From assembly GCA_020025235.1 (NCBI GenBank), contig JAHHSL010000005.1, positions 4,011-68,010 on the forward strand: a stretch of 64,000 nucleotides of DNA, given 5' to 3'. Each line of letters starts with the position of its first letter. The stretch's first letter is position 1. Position numbers and translations under genes: made by a program. This DNA is from Ruthenibacterium sp. (lineage in GTDB: Bacteria; Bacillota; Clostridia; Oscillospirales; Ruminococcaceae). The notes under the pieces were generated by a model. The model made no database searches, was not told the origin of the DNA, and saw nothing but the letters and a program-made list of their open reading frames with translations. Positions 9,429 to 18,518 of this stretch are shown one piece after another.

Positions 9429-9475
9429 TTATACTTGTACAGCGTGTATTTTATACCTGTATATATTTTACACGC
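9429..9475 (-). promoter_or_regulatory. Operator-like repeats upstream of udp
   Basis: Two near-identical 13-mers lie 22 bp (about two helical turns) apart: TTATACTTGTACA (9429-9441) and TTATACCTGTATA (9451-9463). Each is close to the dyad TATAC-nn-GTATA. A 7-bp inverted repeat GCGTGTA/TACACGC (9442-9448, 9469-9475) encloses the second copy. The minus-strand TAAAAT -10-like element at 9448-9453 overlaps them. The adjacent GntR/UTRA protein is the natural candidate to bind here. Confidence 0.6.
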
Positions 9476-9630
9476 CGATCGCCCGGATTTCAAGATTCAA
9501 CTTATACAAAAAACAAAACCGGCTTCTGGATAAAAATTCGGAAAAAGCCCTTGAAACTGCGTATTTGCGCATATTCGGCATATGGTGCGCCCTGGCTTTA
9601 CAGCCGCCGTCTGCGCAAAAGGCTGTGCGC

Positions 9631-10368
9631 TTATTTGGAAAGGGAAATTTCCATTTTGAAGCGGTCGATCGGGATATAGTGCTTGGATGCGGCAAGCACG
9701 GTGCCGCCTTCGGTGCGGATCGTCTCCTGGATCAGGATAAAGGACGAGGATTCCGAAATCGTATACTGGGCGGCGGTGAAATTGCCGGCAGAGGAATGGG
9801 AAAAGGTGCACTCGGTCGCGATGCGGCGGGTGTAGATGCCTTCCTCCAGAAAATCCAGCAGGCTTTCGGGGCAGCCAAGGTCGATGCCTTCCTTGCCGAT
9901 GACCTCAATGGGCACAAAGCTCAGCGAATAGGCGCACGGCTTTGCGGCGTGGCGGTACCAGCGGTCGACAATGACAACGGCGGCAGATTTCTGCGCGATC
10001 GCCTTGGTGATCGCGCCGGTGGGCGGTTCGATGCGCAGGGCGATCTCCACATCGTCCAGCGTTTCCATGCAGCATTTGCGCACGGGATGCCCGATCGTTT
10101 CCATGCCGGAGGATGGCACGTTTGCGTTTTCTTCGTTGACAAAGCTGCCGATGCCCGAACGGTTGGTGATGAGGTTATCCTCCTGCAGAAGGGCAAGCGC
10201 CTTGCGCAGCGTCATGCGGCTGACGTCCATTTGCTCGGCAAGATCCGTTTCCGAGGGAAGCTGGCTTCCCGGCGGGTACGTCCGATTCTGGATCATCTCG
10301 TAAAGCCGGTCATAGACCCGGATATATTTTAGCTTTTTTTCCTTGATGTTATTCGTCTGCGTGCTCAT
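9631..10368 (-). CDS. GntR-family transcriptional regulator, HutC/UTRA type
   Basis: This 245-residue regulator has an N-terminal winged helix (RVYDRLYEMI through SRMTLRKALALLQEDNLI to GIGSFV, about residues 17-80) and a C-terminal UTRA ligand-binding domain. It lies 216 bases upstream of udp on the same strand, so it probably controls the udp-deoB-deoC operon in response to a phosphorylated (deoxy)sugar or nucleoside. A longer frame reaches 10557, but AAGGAG (about 10377-10382) points to the ATG at 10368. A TATAAT box lies at 10426-10431 with a weak -35. Confidence 0.9.
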   Translation of the reverse strand: MSTQTNNIKEKKLKYIRVYDRLYEMIQNRTYPPGSQLPSETDLAEQMDVSRMTLRKALALLQEDNLITNRSGIGSFVNEENANVPSSGMETIGHPVRKCCMETLDDVEIALRIEPPTGAITKAIAQKSAAVVIVDRWYRHAAKPCAYSLSFVPIEVIGKEGIDLGCPESLLDFLEEGIYTRRIATECTFSHSSAGNFTAAQYTISESSSFILIQETIRTEGGTVLAASKHYIPIDRFKMEISLSK

Positions 10369-10523
10369 GCAAGGCTCTCCTTCATTCCCGGCCGGGCGTG
10401 TCGATCGGTGCGGCCGTTCGCCTTCATTATACAACGGATCGCCGAAATCCGCCACCCAAAAACCGCGCGGGCAGAAAACATGCACCGCGCGGTTTGGAAT
10501 ACTGCTGCAGAAAAGCGTCTGCG
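10369..10523. promoter_or_regulatory. Promoter region of the GntR regulator gene
   Basis: Minus-strand TATAAT at 10426-10431, with no good -35 at 16-18 bases. Between 10449 and 10523 there is GC-rich sequence, including CCGCGCGG, that may end the GH20 transcript. I do not see a classical T run. Confidence 0.4.
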
Positions 10524-12386
10524 TCAGACATTGCAGGCAGAGACACAGTCGCTCCACGAAACACAGATATTAAATTTGCCCTCTTCATCGGAAAGGCAGC
10601 GCAGCTTCGGGCAGAAAAGCGTTTCCAGTGTGTTCGCTTCGCCGCGCGCAAACTTTTGCATCTGCCGTGCGGCAGTTTCAAAGCGTCCGGCAAGGGCAGA
10701 CATGCGCATATCCAGTACCTCGAAGCCGTAGGGCTTGTTGGTGGACGTCCACAGGGTTTCCCATGCGGTTTTGAGCGCGCGTGTCTCGTCGGCGCACTGT
10801 GCGGCAAGCGCGGCAAAGGCTTCGGCGTTTTCCGGCACGGCGGCGGGGGCCTGTTCGTGCCAGCGGCATTTTACGGCAAGCAGACGCGCCAGCTGTTCAT
10901 AAAAACGGTACATCGCCTCAAAGCAGGGACATTCGCTGGTGTCTTTGGCGTAAAATTCGGCAAGTGCTTCATAATGGCCCGAAAGGGTGAGCTGTGCGGT
11001 ATCCTTTGCAAAAAGGGGCACAAGCGGGTCCTGATACAGCAGGAATTTGGCACTGTTTGCGGGATAGGGCGGGGTTTTGCACGCGGTGACGCCCGGAACC
11101 GTGTTGAAAGCATCCAGTGTCGCAAATGCGGCGGGGTCTTCGCCCGTGCAGGCGGCAAAGCGTTCGGCAAGCCATGCTTCGTCCATGCTTCCGGTGTAAT
11201 CGTATTCGGCATACAGCTGCATGCCGTACAGCGCGGCAAGGACGTTGGTTTCCCCGCCGTTATCGCCCCATGCGGTGGCAAGGACGGAACGGATGCCGTT
11301 TTCTTCGCACGCGCGCAGTGCGCTGGCAGAGGCGGTGCGCATCTTGGAATAGCAGGGTGCGGGGCCGACCCACGTCCAAAGCCCGCCCGCGAACAGGATT
11401 TCCGAACGGAACTGCCGGTGGGCGCGGATGAGCCGTGCGTAATCGTCATACTCGTTGTGGGAATAATCCCAGTAGATGAGCGGGACATCGGGCGGCGCCG
11501 CGTCCAGGATCGCCTGCGGGATCGTTTCGGGAACATCGTAATACAATCCGCTGGGGGAGGCGGCACGCAGGTACATATCGCTCCAGATCATAGGCTGCAT
11601 GCCGTATTTATGCGCAATTTCGCACACGCGGGAAAGGTGGCGCGCCATAAGCTCGTGCGGGGGAACGATCTTGTTTTTGAAGCGGAAGTTCCCGTGCCCG
11701 AGCATGAACGCTTCGTCCATGCCGATGTGGATGCGCTTTGTGGTAAAGCAGTCGTGCAGCGCACAGAACATTCTGTCGATCAGCTCATAGGTCTTTTCTT
11801 CGCCGACCATTAAAATATCGTTGGTGTCACGCAGATCGGGGTCCACCTGCGTCCAGTGCAGTGCGCGTTCCAGATGCGCAAGGGTCTGGATGCACGGCAC
11901 AAGCTCGATGCCGAGCTGTGCGGCATACCGGTCCAGACTGCGCAGTTCATCGGCGCAGTAGCGCCCGCGCAGATAGCCGAAGTACGGGTATTCGGGGATC
12001 TCGTAGGTATCCTCGGTGTAAAGCATCAGGGTATCCAGCCCCATAAGCGCCATTTTGCGCAGGATGCGCTGCACGGCTTCGACGGTGGGCACGGCATTGC
12101 GTGAACAATCCAGCATTGCGCCGTTGTGTTCAAATGCGGGCGGCCGCCGCAGCGTAAAGCGGGCAGAGGTTTTCAGATACGACAGTGCGCGGAAAAACTG
12201 GCACGGGGCGGTGTATTCCACCCGCAGCGTTTCGCCGTCCGCTTCGGCAAAGAACGCCTGCCCGCGCTTTGCCAGGATGCGCACGCCGGTTTCGGCGGGG
12301 CAAAAGCCCTCGTGCGCGCACAGCTCCTGCATCCCCTGCTGCAGTTCCTGCGGGATGCTTTCCAGAACGATCGGTACATTTTTCAT
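10524..12386 (-). CDS. Beta-N-acetylhexosaminidase, GH20 (GH20C-like)
   Basis: This 620-residue enzyme removes terminal beta-GlcNAc/GalNAc by substrate-assisted catalysis. The catalytic Asp-Glu pair is in HIGMDEAFMLG (about Asp224-Glu225). The barrel continues with MIWSDMYLR and LIYWDYSHNEYDDY, and the aromatic sugar platform is in ATAWGDNGGE. No signal peptide is present, so it works in the cytosol, as described for GH20C-type enzymes. An upstream in-frame start at 12422 is possible, but GGGAG before 12386 supports MKNVPIVLES. It is monocistronic and has its own consensus promoter. Confidence 0.92.
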   Translation of the reverse strand: MKNVPIVLESIPQELQQGMQELCAHEGFCPAETGVRILAKRGQAFFAEADGETLRVEYTAPCQFFRALSYLKTSARFTLRRPPAFEHNGAMLDCSRNAVPTVEAVQRILRKMALMGLDTLMLYTEDTYEIPEYPYFGYLRGRYCADELRSLDRYAAQLGIELVPCIQTLAHLERALHWTQVDPDLRDTNDILMVGEEKTYELIDRMFCALHDCFTTKRIHIGMDEAFMLGHGNFRFKNKIVPPHELMARHLSRVCEIAHKYGMQPMIWSDMYLRAASPSGLYYDVPETIPQAILDAAPPDVPLIYWDYSHNEYDDYARLIRAHRQFRSEILFAGGLWTWVGPAPCYSKMRTASASALRACEENGIRSVLATAWGDNGGETNVLAALYGMQLYAEYDYTGSMDEAWLAERFAACTGEDPAAFATLDAFNTVPGVTACKTPPYPANSAKFLLYQDPLVPLFAKDTAQLTLSGHYEALAEFYAKDTSECPCFEAMYRFYEQLARLLAVKCRWHEQAPAAVPENAEAFAALAAQCADETRALKTAWETLWTSTNKPYGFEVLDMRMSALAGRFETAARQMQKFARGEANTLETLFCPKLRCLSDEEGKFNICVSWSDCVSACNV

Positions 12387-12856
12387 CTTGAACACTCCCT
12401 TTTGGATCAAATAAAAATACACAGCCCGGCAAAGAAAAGCCGCCTGTGAAAATGACCTTGTTGCAGACGATCTGCGGCAAAAGCGCCGTATGCTCCGCTG
12501 TTTTGCGCCGGTAAAAACAGCGCCGGGACGCGGAAATCACCCATGAACGGCTAAATTATACAAGGATGACAAAATAAAGTCAATCGGTTTCTTAAATTTT
12601 GATGCATTTGAATAAAGAAAAGCGAAAAAATTGACGATTTGTACCGTTTTGTACGCAGGGCAGGGCGCTTTTCCCAAAACGGCCCCTGACGTCTTTTCAA
12701 TCAAGGGGCAGGAAGTGCACATCACACGCTTCGGCACGGGCCGCAGGGGCGTTCCCCGAAGCTGAAATAAAACAATCAAAAACAGGCATGCCCGCGGGTG
12801 CAGTTCCTTTCCCGGGGCATGCCTGTTTTATTTTCTGCGGATCGGCTGTGCGGGGA
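12387..12856. promoter_or_regulatory. GH20 promoter region with upstream tandem half-sites
   Basis: No gene is seen in this 470-base gap. Minus-strand TTGACT (12578-12583) and TATAAT (12555-12560), 17 bases apart, form a near-perfect promoter with a leader of about 160 bases before the GH20 ATG. Upstream of it (12635-12654) is a tandem pair, CGATTTGTAC and CGTTTTGTAC. Its half-site resembles the AraR half-site ATTTGTAC. A terminator follows at 12776-12830. Confidence 0.65.
12776..12830 (-). terminator. Rho-independent terminator after the creatininase-family gene
   Basis: AACAGGCATGCCC and GGGCATGCCTGTT form a long stem enclosing a GC-rich loop. On the minus strand it ends in TTTTT. Confidence 0.85.
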
Positions 12857-13729
12857 TCACTCGCGGGTGTTCCACGCGGCGGGCATCCACGGGCAGCGCT
12901 CCATAAGCTCTGCTTCAAAGCGGTGCAGATCGCGCATGTCCGCCACCACCTTCGGCATATCCATGCGCGCGGCAAGGGCTTCGATCAGCGCTCTGCCCTG
13001 CGCGGCAAGCTCGGCGCGGCGCTCGGCGGTCGGGATCTGCGGGGTGGGCAGATGATCCTTCGGGTCGCCGAAGCAGTAGCCGATGCTGCCGCTCTGATAG
13101 GCAAGGCCGAACAGCTCGCGGAACGGTGCGACCGTCTGCGGCTGGGTGTGATAATATTCGGTGGTAAGGGGCACGTCCTCGATGCGGCCGAGGATATCGT
13201 ATGCGCCGACAAAAAGGCTGTTGAAGATATCGTTGAACGCCTTCGGGTCTGCCGCCCCGTCCTTGGGCACAAACAGATCCTTTGCCTTGCCAAACATCTG
13301 CATGCACAGATCCATGTACAGGATCGGCACGCCGGTTTCATCGAAGAAATCACGCACCATGGGGCTGCACGTCATGTGGGCGGGGCCGTGCAGGCTGATG
13401 TAGATCTGCCGTTTGAAGCCCTGCCGCAGCAGGCTGCGCGCGATCGCGCCCAGATAATCCATGCCCTGCCGGATGCTCACCTGTGTGGTGCCGCGCCCGT
13501 TTGCGGTGGCGCCGGCGTAAAAGTACGGCAGATTCGGCAGGACAAGCCCGTCGCAGGCCTCCGCCATTTTCAGGGCAATGGCCTCACTGACGACGGTTTC
13601 GCAGTCCATCGGCAGCCCGCCGTGCATTTCGACCGTGCCGACGGGCACGATGATGATATCGTTTCGTTCCAGATAGGCTTCGGCCTCGCTGTTCAAAAGG
13701 CGCGGCAGAAAACGGGTGCGCATTTCCAT
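12857..13729 (-). CDS. Creatininase-family metal-dependent amidohydrolase
   Basis: This 290-residue protein belongs to the creatininase/formamidase family, whose members hydrolyse cyclic amides or formamides with a dinuclear metal centre. Visible marks are IIVPVGTVEMHGGLPMDCET near residue 25 (the family usually has PxGSxEQHGxHLP) and SLHGPAHMT near residue 110, in place of the usual NGHGGN. The altered loops suggest a substrate other than creatinine. GGAGG precedes the ATG. It is flanked by terminators, so it is a single-gene unit, and its neighbours give no clear pathway. Confidence 0.75.
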   Translation of the reverse strand: MEMRTRFLPRLLNSEAEAYLERNDIIIVPVGTVEMHGGLPMDCETVVSEAIALKMAEACDGLVLPNLPYFYAGATANGRGTTQVSIRQGMDYLGAIARSLLRQGFKRQIYISLHGPAHMTCSPMVRDFFDETGVPILYMDLCMQMFGKAKDLFVPKDGAADPKAFNDIFNSLFVGAYDILGRIEDVPLTTEYYHTQPQTVAPFRELFGLAYQSGSIGYCFGDPKDHLPTPQIPTAERRAELAAQGRALIEALAARMDMPKVVADMRDLHRFEAELMERCPWMPAAWNTRE

Positions 13730-13771
13730 AAAAAACCTCCATAAAGCTGGTGCGGGCGCAAAAAGCCCGCG

Positions 13772-13802
13772 TAAAAAAAGCCCCCGCCGAAAAGCGGGGG
13801 CG
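13772..13802 (-). terminator. Rho-independent terminator after the YcxB-like gene
   Basis: GCCCCCGC-CGAAAA-GCGGGGGC (13780-13801) is followed on the minus strand by seven Ts. Confidence 0.9.
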
Positions 13803-13850
13803 CAAAGCGGCGTAAAAAGCGGTGCGTGCCGGACGGACAGCCCCTGCGGG

Positions 13851-14369
13851 TCATGCGTTCTTCGGAACGTGTGTTTGCAAAAGCTGTTCCAGCGCCTGCT
13901 GATCGCCCTGCGGCAGTTCGCTCAGGCGCACGAGCACAACGTGATTGTCACGCCGTTCCAGATACATAAAATCGCCGTCGACGGTGTAGGAACGAAAAGC
14001 GTCCCAATTCAGCTGCGATTCGCCCATGGACGAAGAGATATGTACGCCGTTTTCATCGAAGCTGTAATCAATGACGCCCGAGCGCAGCATGCTGTCCATG
14101 CGCTTTTGCTGGCGGCGCAGAAGCATTTTCTGCAGCGGCGGCAGCAAAAACGGGAACACGATCAGGATGCCCGCCGAGATGAAAAGGAAATAGTCCTTCG
14201 ATGCGGCGCGGGAATTCAGCAACAGCCCAAGCACCACATAAAGCACGGCAAGCCCGCCCAGTACGATGCGGATATTGCGCAGCCTGCGGCGGCTGTCGCT
14301 TCGCTTTACGGCAAGCTCCAGCAGTTTTTCGTTGATTTCATCGGTTATATTCAGACGATAGCGGATCAT
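13851..14369 (-). CDS. YcxB-like small membrane protein
   Basis: This 172-residue protein has two adjacent hydrophobic helices (about residues 35-80), then a soluble C-terminal domain with YSFDENGVHISSS and SQLNWDAFRSY. That layout resembles the YcxB-like family (DUF-type, function unknown). AGGAGG precedes the ATG at 14369; an in-frame ATG eight codons upstream lacks such a site. It is a single-gene unit ended by the terminator at 13780. No function is assigned. Confidence 0.7.
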   Translation of the reverse strand: MIRYRLNITDEINEKLLELAVKRSDSRRRLRNIRIVLGGLAVLYVVLGLLLNSRAASKDYFLFISAGILIVFPFLLPPLQKMLLRRQQKRMDSMLRSGVIDYSFDENGVHISSSMGESQLNWDAFRSYTVDGDFMYLERRDNHVVLVRLSELPQGDQQALEQLLQTHVPKNA

Positions 14370-14557
14370 AAAAGCCCCTCCTGTTCGCAGCATGCTGCAC
14401 GGTATATCCGGCAGCGGAATATATTTGCAGTTTGTGATGCCATTATAGCATATTCCGCCAAAAAGCGGAAGATTTTCCGTGCAGCCAAAAGCGCGGGTTT
14501 CGGCTTTTGCCCAAAGCTTTGGGGGATCGTCTGTTCAAAGGGGAAAGGCAGTGCGGC

Positions 14558-15814
14558 TTATTCGCCGTGCGGGCAGACGGCCTTCCACATCCGGCGCACC
14601 GCAATGCAGACAACCGCTGCCGCGGCAAGCCCCAGCAGCCAGCCCGTCAGCACGACCGGCCAGCCCTTGTTTTCCAGCAGCCAGCCGATGCCGTAGCCCG
14701 AAAGCGCACTGCCTGCATAGGTGGCGGAATTGAGGATGCCGCTCAGAGCGCTCACGCGGCCGGTGTGCTGCAGCTGCATGGGCACAAGCGTCACCAGCAT
14801 GGTGTTGACGGCAAGCATCATCGCGGCGCACAGGCCGAACAGCGCAAGCGAAAGCCAAAGCGGCACATGCGCGCCGAACACGCACGGAAGCAGCAAAAGC
14901 ACGGCGGCGGCAAAGGATGCGCCTGCGGTGGAAAGTTCGTTGTGCAGATAATGCTCGTTGACGTATTTGCCGATGTAAACGCCGCTCAGGTTGATGACAG
15001 GCAGAACCAGCGTCAGCGCAATCGACGACACACCGCCCAGTCCGTGAAGATCCGAAAGATAGGTGGGCATCCAGGTCTGCACGCCGTCGCGGATCAGGCC
15101 GTTCATCAAAGCGGCAAGGCCGATCGGCACCAAAAGCAGACACAGCTTTGCCGAAATGCCGGTGCCCTGCGTCTGCGCGGCGCTGCGGGCTTTTTCGGCG
15201 GGCGCGGCGGGCGCCGTATGCGGCGCAAGACGGTGCATGCCGCGCAGCCATACCACGCCGACCAGGACAAGAAAGCAGCCGGATACGGCAAACACCGTGC
15301 GCCACGAGCAAAGCATCGTGCACAACGCCGCCGTAAGGTACGCGGCAAAGGTGCCGGCGGGGACCGTGGTGGCATAGCGGATGCTTGCCCGCACGGCAAG
15401 CACGCCGGGCAGACGGTCGACTGTCAGCTTCAAAAGCGGCGACCACACCGCGGCCTGCACGACACCGTTGAGCGTCCACAGCACCGCCATGAAGCCCGCG
15501 GACGAAGCACAGGCCATGGCAAGATTCAGGATGCCGGAGCCGAAAATGCCGAAAAAGACAAGATAGACCGGGGAAATGCGATCCCCGGCAAAGCCCCAGA
15601 TCAGCTGGAAAATGCCGTAGCCGATGAAGAATCCGGTGCTCACCAGACCCAGCTCGGTTTTGGAAAACCCGGCCGAAGAGGAAATTTCCGCAAGGCTTGC
15701 CGTAAAATCAAGCCGCCCGAGATAGGTGCTGAAATAGGTGACCCAGCAAATCAGGAAAAAGGCGCGCTGCTCACGCAGACCGGTCAGTTTTGAGCCTTCG
15801 CTGTTTTGTGTCAT
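14558..15814 (-). CDS. MFS transporter (GlpT/UhpC-like organophosphate:phosphate antiporter subfamily)
   Basis: This 418-residue polytopic membrane protein shows about 12 helices. The N-terminal FFLICWVTYFSTYLGRLDFT, the TELGLVSTGFFIGYGIFQLIWGFAGDR loop and the RYATTVPAG segment resemble the GlpT/UhpT/UhpC branch. It may carry a phosphorylated sugar or act as a sensor-like carrier. AAGGAG lies nine bases before the ATG at 15814; a longer frame to 15895 runs into the upstream terminator and is rejected. It follows the GH109-like gene on the same strand with a terminator between them. Confidence 0.82.
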   Translation of the reverse strand: MTQNSEGSKLTGLREQRAFFLICWVTYFSTYLGRLDFTASLAEISSSAGFSKTELGLVSTGFFIGYGIFQLIWGFAGDRISPVYLVFFGIFGSGILNLAMACASSAGFMAVLWTLNGVVQAAVWSPLLKLTVDRLPGVLAVRASIRYATTVPAGTFAAYLTAALCTMLCSWRTVFAVSGCFLVLVGVVWLRGMHRLAPHTAPAAPAEKARSAAQTQGTGISAKLCLLLVPIGLAALMNGLIRDGVQTWMPTYLSDLHGLGGVSSIALTLVLPVINLSGVYIGKYVNEHYLHNELSTAGASFAAAVLLLLPCVFGAHVPLWLSLALFGLCAAMMLAVNTMLVTLVPMQLQHTGRVSALSGILNSATYAGSALSGYGIGWLLENKGWPVVLTGWLLGLAAAAVVCIAVRRMWKAVCPHGE

Positions 15815-15844
15815 ACGGGATACTCTCCTTTTTGCAATGAAGCG

Positions 15845-15883
15845 GAAAAACCACCGAAGCGCGGCTGCACCCCGGTGGTTTTG
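15845..15883 (-). terminator. Terminator between the GH109-like gene and the MFS gene
   Basis: AAAACCACCG and CGGTGGTTTT form a 10-bp stem that ends in a T run on the minus strand. Some read-through into the MFS gene is likely, because that gene has no obvious promoter of its own. Confidence 0.8.
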
Positions 15884-15904
15884 GCTTTTATTCACAAATG
15901 GGGA

Positions 15905-17116
15905 TCACGGCTCCCACGGGGCGCGCTCCATCCACTTTCCGTTTGTAAAATCGGGAATGGCGACCGGCATGCTGCCCAGAGAGATGCTCTGTTCGCTCAA
16001 AGTGGAAAGGCTCATCCATGTGGCTGCGTCGTATACGTCGATCGGTGCGTGTGCGCCCGCCTTCGCTGCATTGAAGAACGAATGGAACACAAGCCAGTCC
16101 ATGCCGCCGTGTCCGCCGCGGACGCCGTCTTCCTGAAACTGCTTCCACAGCGGATGATCGTATTCTTCGCGGTATTCTTCGACGCTGTTCCAACGTTCGT
16201 TCCATTTGTAATCGAACTCGTTGTCCTTGCCGTCGATAAAGATGCTCTTGTTATCCTCCATATACATGCCCTTGGTGCCCTGTACATGGAAAGCGCGGGA
16301 ATAAGCACGCGGCAGGGTGGTATCCAGCGTGATGCAGATCGTTTCGCCGCGCGCGCATTTGATCATTGTGGTAACAACGTCGCCCTGTGCAAAATGCATG
16401 TTCGTTGCGTCGTATTCCGGGCCTTTTTCGCGCATCAGATATTCATGCAGGCCGGCGCTTTTCGACGCCATGGACGTCAGCGTCAGCATGCGGTTGCCGC
16501 GGTTGATGTCCAGCACGTTGGCGATCGGCCCGATTTCGTGCGTGGGATAGTTTTCGCAGTTGCGGTTGAGGTAGTTGCGGAAGCGGTAATGACGGTTTTC
16601 GCGTCCGAACGAAACCTCCTCGCGCAGATCGTGGCGGTAGCCGCCCTGGCAGTGCACGATCTCGCCGAATACGCCCTTGCGCACCATGTTCAGCACCATC
16701 AGCTCATCGCGGCCGAAGCAGCAGTTTTCCAGCATCATGCATTCCACGCCGGTTTCCTCATGCGTGCGCACCAGCTTCCAGCAGTCCTCTACGGAATAAG
16801 CGCCCGCCACTTCCACGGCGGTGTACTTGCCCGCGCGCATGGCTTCGCACGCAAGGTTCAGGTGGGATTCCCACGACGCCATGATGACAACGGCGTCGAC
16901 CTCCGGCTTGGCCAGGATCTCGCGGTAATCCGCCGTTGAAAACGGGGTCGGCTGTCCGGCGTCGGTAACAAGCTTTACGCCCTTTTCGCGGCGGTCGTCA
17001 TAGCAGTCGCACACGGCGACGACCTTGACGCCCGGCTGCGGCAGGATGCAGTTTTCCAGCAGGTTGGAGCCGCGGTTTCCAAGCCCGATCACGCCTACAT
17101 TCAGTGTCTCTTTCAT
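15905..17116 (-). CDS. Gfo/Idh/MocA-family protein, GH109-like (NAD-dependent glycosidase or oxidoreductase)
   Basis: This 403-residue protein starts with a Rossmann fold (NVGVIGLGNRGSN). It carries segments typical of the GH109 subgroup: YTAVEVAGAYSVEDCWKLV near residue 95, ENYPTHEIGPIANVLDIN near 190, and GHGGMDWLVFHSFF near 330. GH109 enzymes remove alpha-GalNAc using a bound NAD and a keto intermediate. There is no signal peptide, so it should act in the cytosol. Its place among GH20 and GH89-like genes fits host-glycan amino sugar removal. A plain dehydrogenase is still possible. Confidence 0.78.
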   Translation of the reverse strand: MKETLNVGVIGLGNRGSNLLENCILPQPGVKVVAVCDCYDDRREKGVKLVTDAGQPTPFSTADYREILAKPEVDAVVIMASWESHLNLACEAMRAGKYTAVEVAGAYSVEDCWKLVRTHEETGVECMMLENCCFGRDELMVLNMVRKGVFGEIVHCQGGYRHDLREEVSFGRENRHYRFRNYLNRNCENYPTHEIGPIANVLDINRGNRMLTLTSMASKSAGLHEYLMREKGPEYDATNMHFAQGDVVTTMIKCARGETICITLDTTLPRAYSRAFHVQGTKGMYMEDNKSIFIDGKDNEFDYKWNERWNSVEEYREEYDHPLWKQFQEDGVRGGHGGMDWLVFHSFFNAAKAGAHAPIDVYDAATWMSLSTLSEQSISLGSMPVAIPDFTNGKWMERAPWEP

Positions 17117-17678
17117 AAGAATGCCTCACTTTCACACTCTCAAAATGATACTTTTATTTTTCATGCGGTGCCTTCCGTCACAAAAGCACCGTAAAAACCA
17201 CAGGAAATCCCCGTTTTGCAAAGCGCCTGTCTGCCGCCGCATGGCTTGCCGCAGCAAAGCTGAAATAGGGGAACAGCGGTTTAAGTATACCATGCTGTGA
17301 TAGCGGTGTATAGTACACAATCGGCGCATAAAGGGGCACAAACATCCTCAAAAGCCGGGCACACCGTATAAAAGAGCGCCGCCCGGATTCCGGCATATGC
17401 CGATCGTGCAAGACTTGGATGTTTTTGTGCAAATATCCCGAAAAAAGCAAAGAGAAACAAAAGAATACAGTTGAAATTGCTGTACGGATTCGCTATGCTA
17501 AAAGGCGGAAAATCCTTTTGAAAAAACGCCGGCGGGCGCAAAGGGGAAAGTTCCGGACGGAAAATCCCGTGCGTGCCGCGCAAAAAAGGGAAAACCGCCG
17601 TGCGCTCAAAGAGAGCGGTACGGCATATTCAAAAAAGAACAGCGGCCTTGCGCCGTATTCAGGAAAGGGGCTTTTTCA
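17117..17678. promoter_or_regulatory. Divergent intergenic region between the GH109-like gene and the MBL hydrolase gene
   Basis: No gene is seen in this 562-base gap. Minus strand: TATACT at 17284-17289 with an extended TG, and just upstream a dyad GTGTA-TAG-TACAC (17306-17318) that may be an operator. Plus strand: TTGAAA (17471-17476) and TATGCT (17494-17499), 17 bases apart, a good promoter for the MBL gene with a leader of about 170 bases. The rest is AT-rich with no further structure I can support. Confidence 0.6.
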
Positions 17679-18518
17679 ATGAAATTTCAATATCTTGGGA
17701 CAGCGGCGGCAGAGGGCTGGCCTTCCGTGTTCTGTAATTGTCCGGCGTGCCGTGCGGCGCGCGAGCTGGGGGGGCGCAACATCCGCACGCGCTCGCAGGC
17801 GATCGTGGACGATGTGATGCTGCTGGATTTCCCGTGCGACACCTACCAGCATGCGCTGCAGCAGCATCTCGATCTTTCCGCCGTGCGCTGGCTGCTCGTC
17901 ACCCATTCGCACACGGATCACATCTACCCGGCAGAGCTTGTCAACCGCGGCGGGTGCTATTCCCACGATATGACAAGCCCGACGCTGGATATCTACTGCA
18001 ACGAAGCAGTGCGGGACTACATCTTCAAGGCGGCGGGGCACGAACTGGAAAAGGATGTAACGGATCGGCTGCATTTTCACATCGTAAAGCCGTTCGAGCC
18101 GTTCACCGCAGGGCCGTATACCGTGACGCCGCTGCCCGCAAAGCACATGAGCACCGAACAGGCGCTGTTCTATCTGATCGAACGCGAAGGACGCAGCCTG
18201 CTGTATGCGCATGATACGGGACGTTTTTATCCGGAGGTGTTCGAGTTTTTGAAAAAACGCGGCACACCGCTGGATTTTGTCAGCCTGGACTGCACCAGCG
18301 GATGCTACGAAAACGGCGAAAACAACGGGCACATGGGGCTTGCCGATACGGTGATCGTCAAAAACCGTCTGCTTGCGGACGGCGCGGCGGACGAAAGCAC
18401 GCGCTTTGTCGTCAACCATTTTTCCCACAACGGAAAGTGGCTGTATGATGAACTGGTGCAGCGCGCCGGAAAGGAGAACATGGAGCCTTCGTATGACGGC
18501 ATGACGGTGGAGATCTGA
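17679..18518 (+). CDS. Metallo-beta-lactamase-fold hydrolase, PhnP-like
   Basis: This 279-residue protein has the metal-binding motif VTHSHTDHIYP (about residue 75), a second His in the PAKHMSTEQ segment, an HDTGRF-type ligand and a late NHFSHNG. The N-terminal CNCPACRAAR resembles the structural zinc cysteines of PhnP-type phosphodiesterases. It therefore probably cleaves a cyclic or phosphodiester substrate in the cytosol. A GGGG-rich site (GAAAGGGG) precedes the ATG. A terminator follows at 18576, so it is a separate unit from the GH89 operon. Confidence 0.82.
   Translation: MKFQYLGTAAAEGWPSVFCNCPACRAARELGGRNIRTRSQAIVDDVMLLDFPCDTYQHALQQHLDLSAVRWLLVTHSHTDHIYPAELVNRGGCYSHDMTSPTLDIYCNEAVRDYIFKAAGHELEKDVTDRLHFHIVKPFEPFTAGPYTVTPLPAKHMSTEQALFYLIEREGRSLLYAHDTGRFYPEVFEFLKKRGTPLDFVSLDCTSGCYENGENNGHMGLADTVIVKNRLLADGAADESTRFVVNHFSHNGKWLYDELVQRAGKENMEPSYDGMTVEI

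Noticed and set aside
15815..15895. Extended N-terminus of the MFS transporter to 15895
   Set aside because: The extension would be coded across the terminator of the upstream gene, and AAGGAG fits the ATG at 15814.
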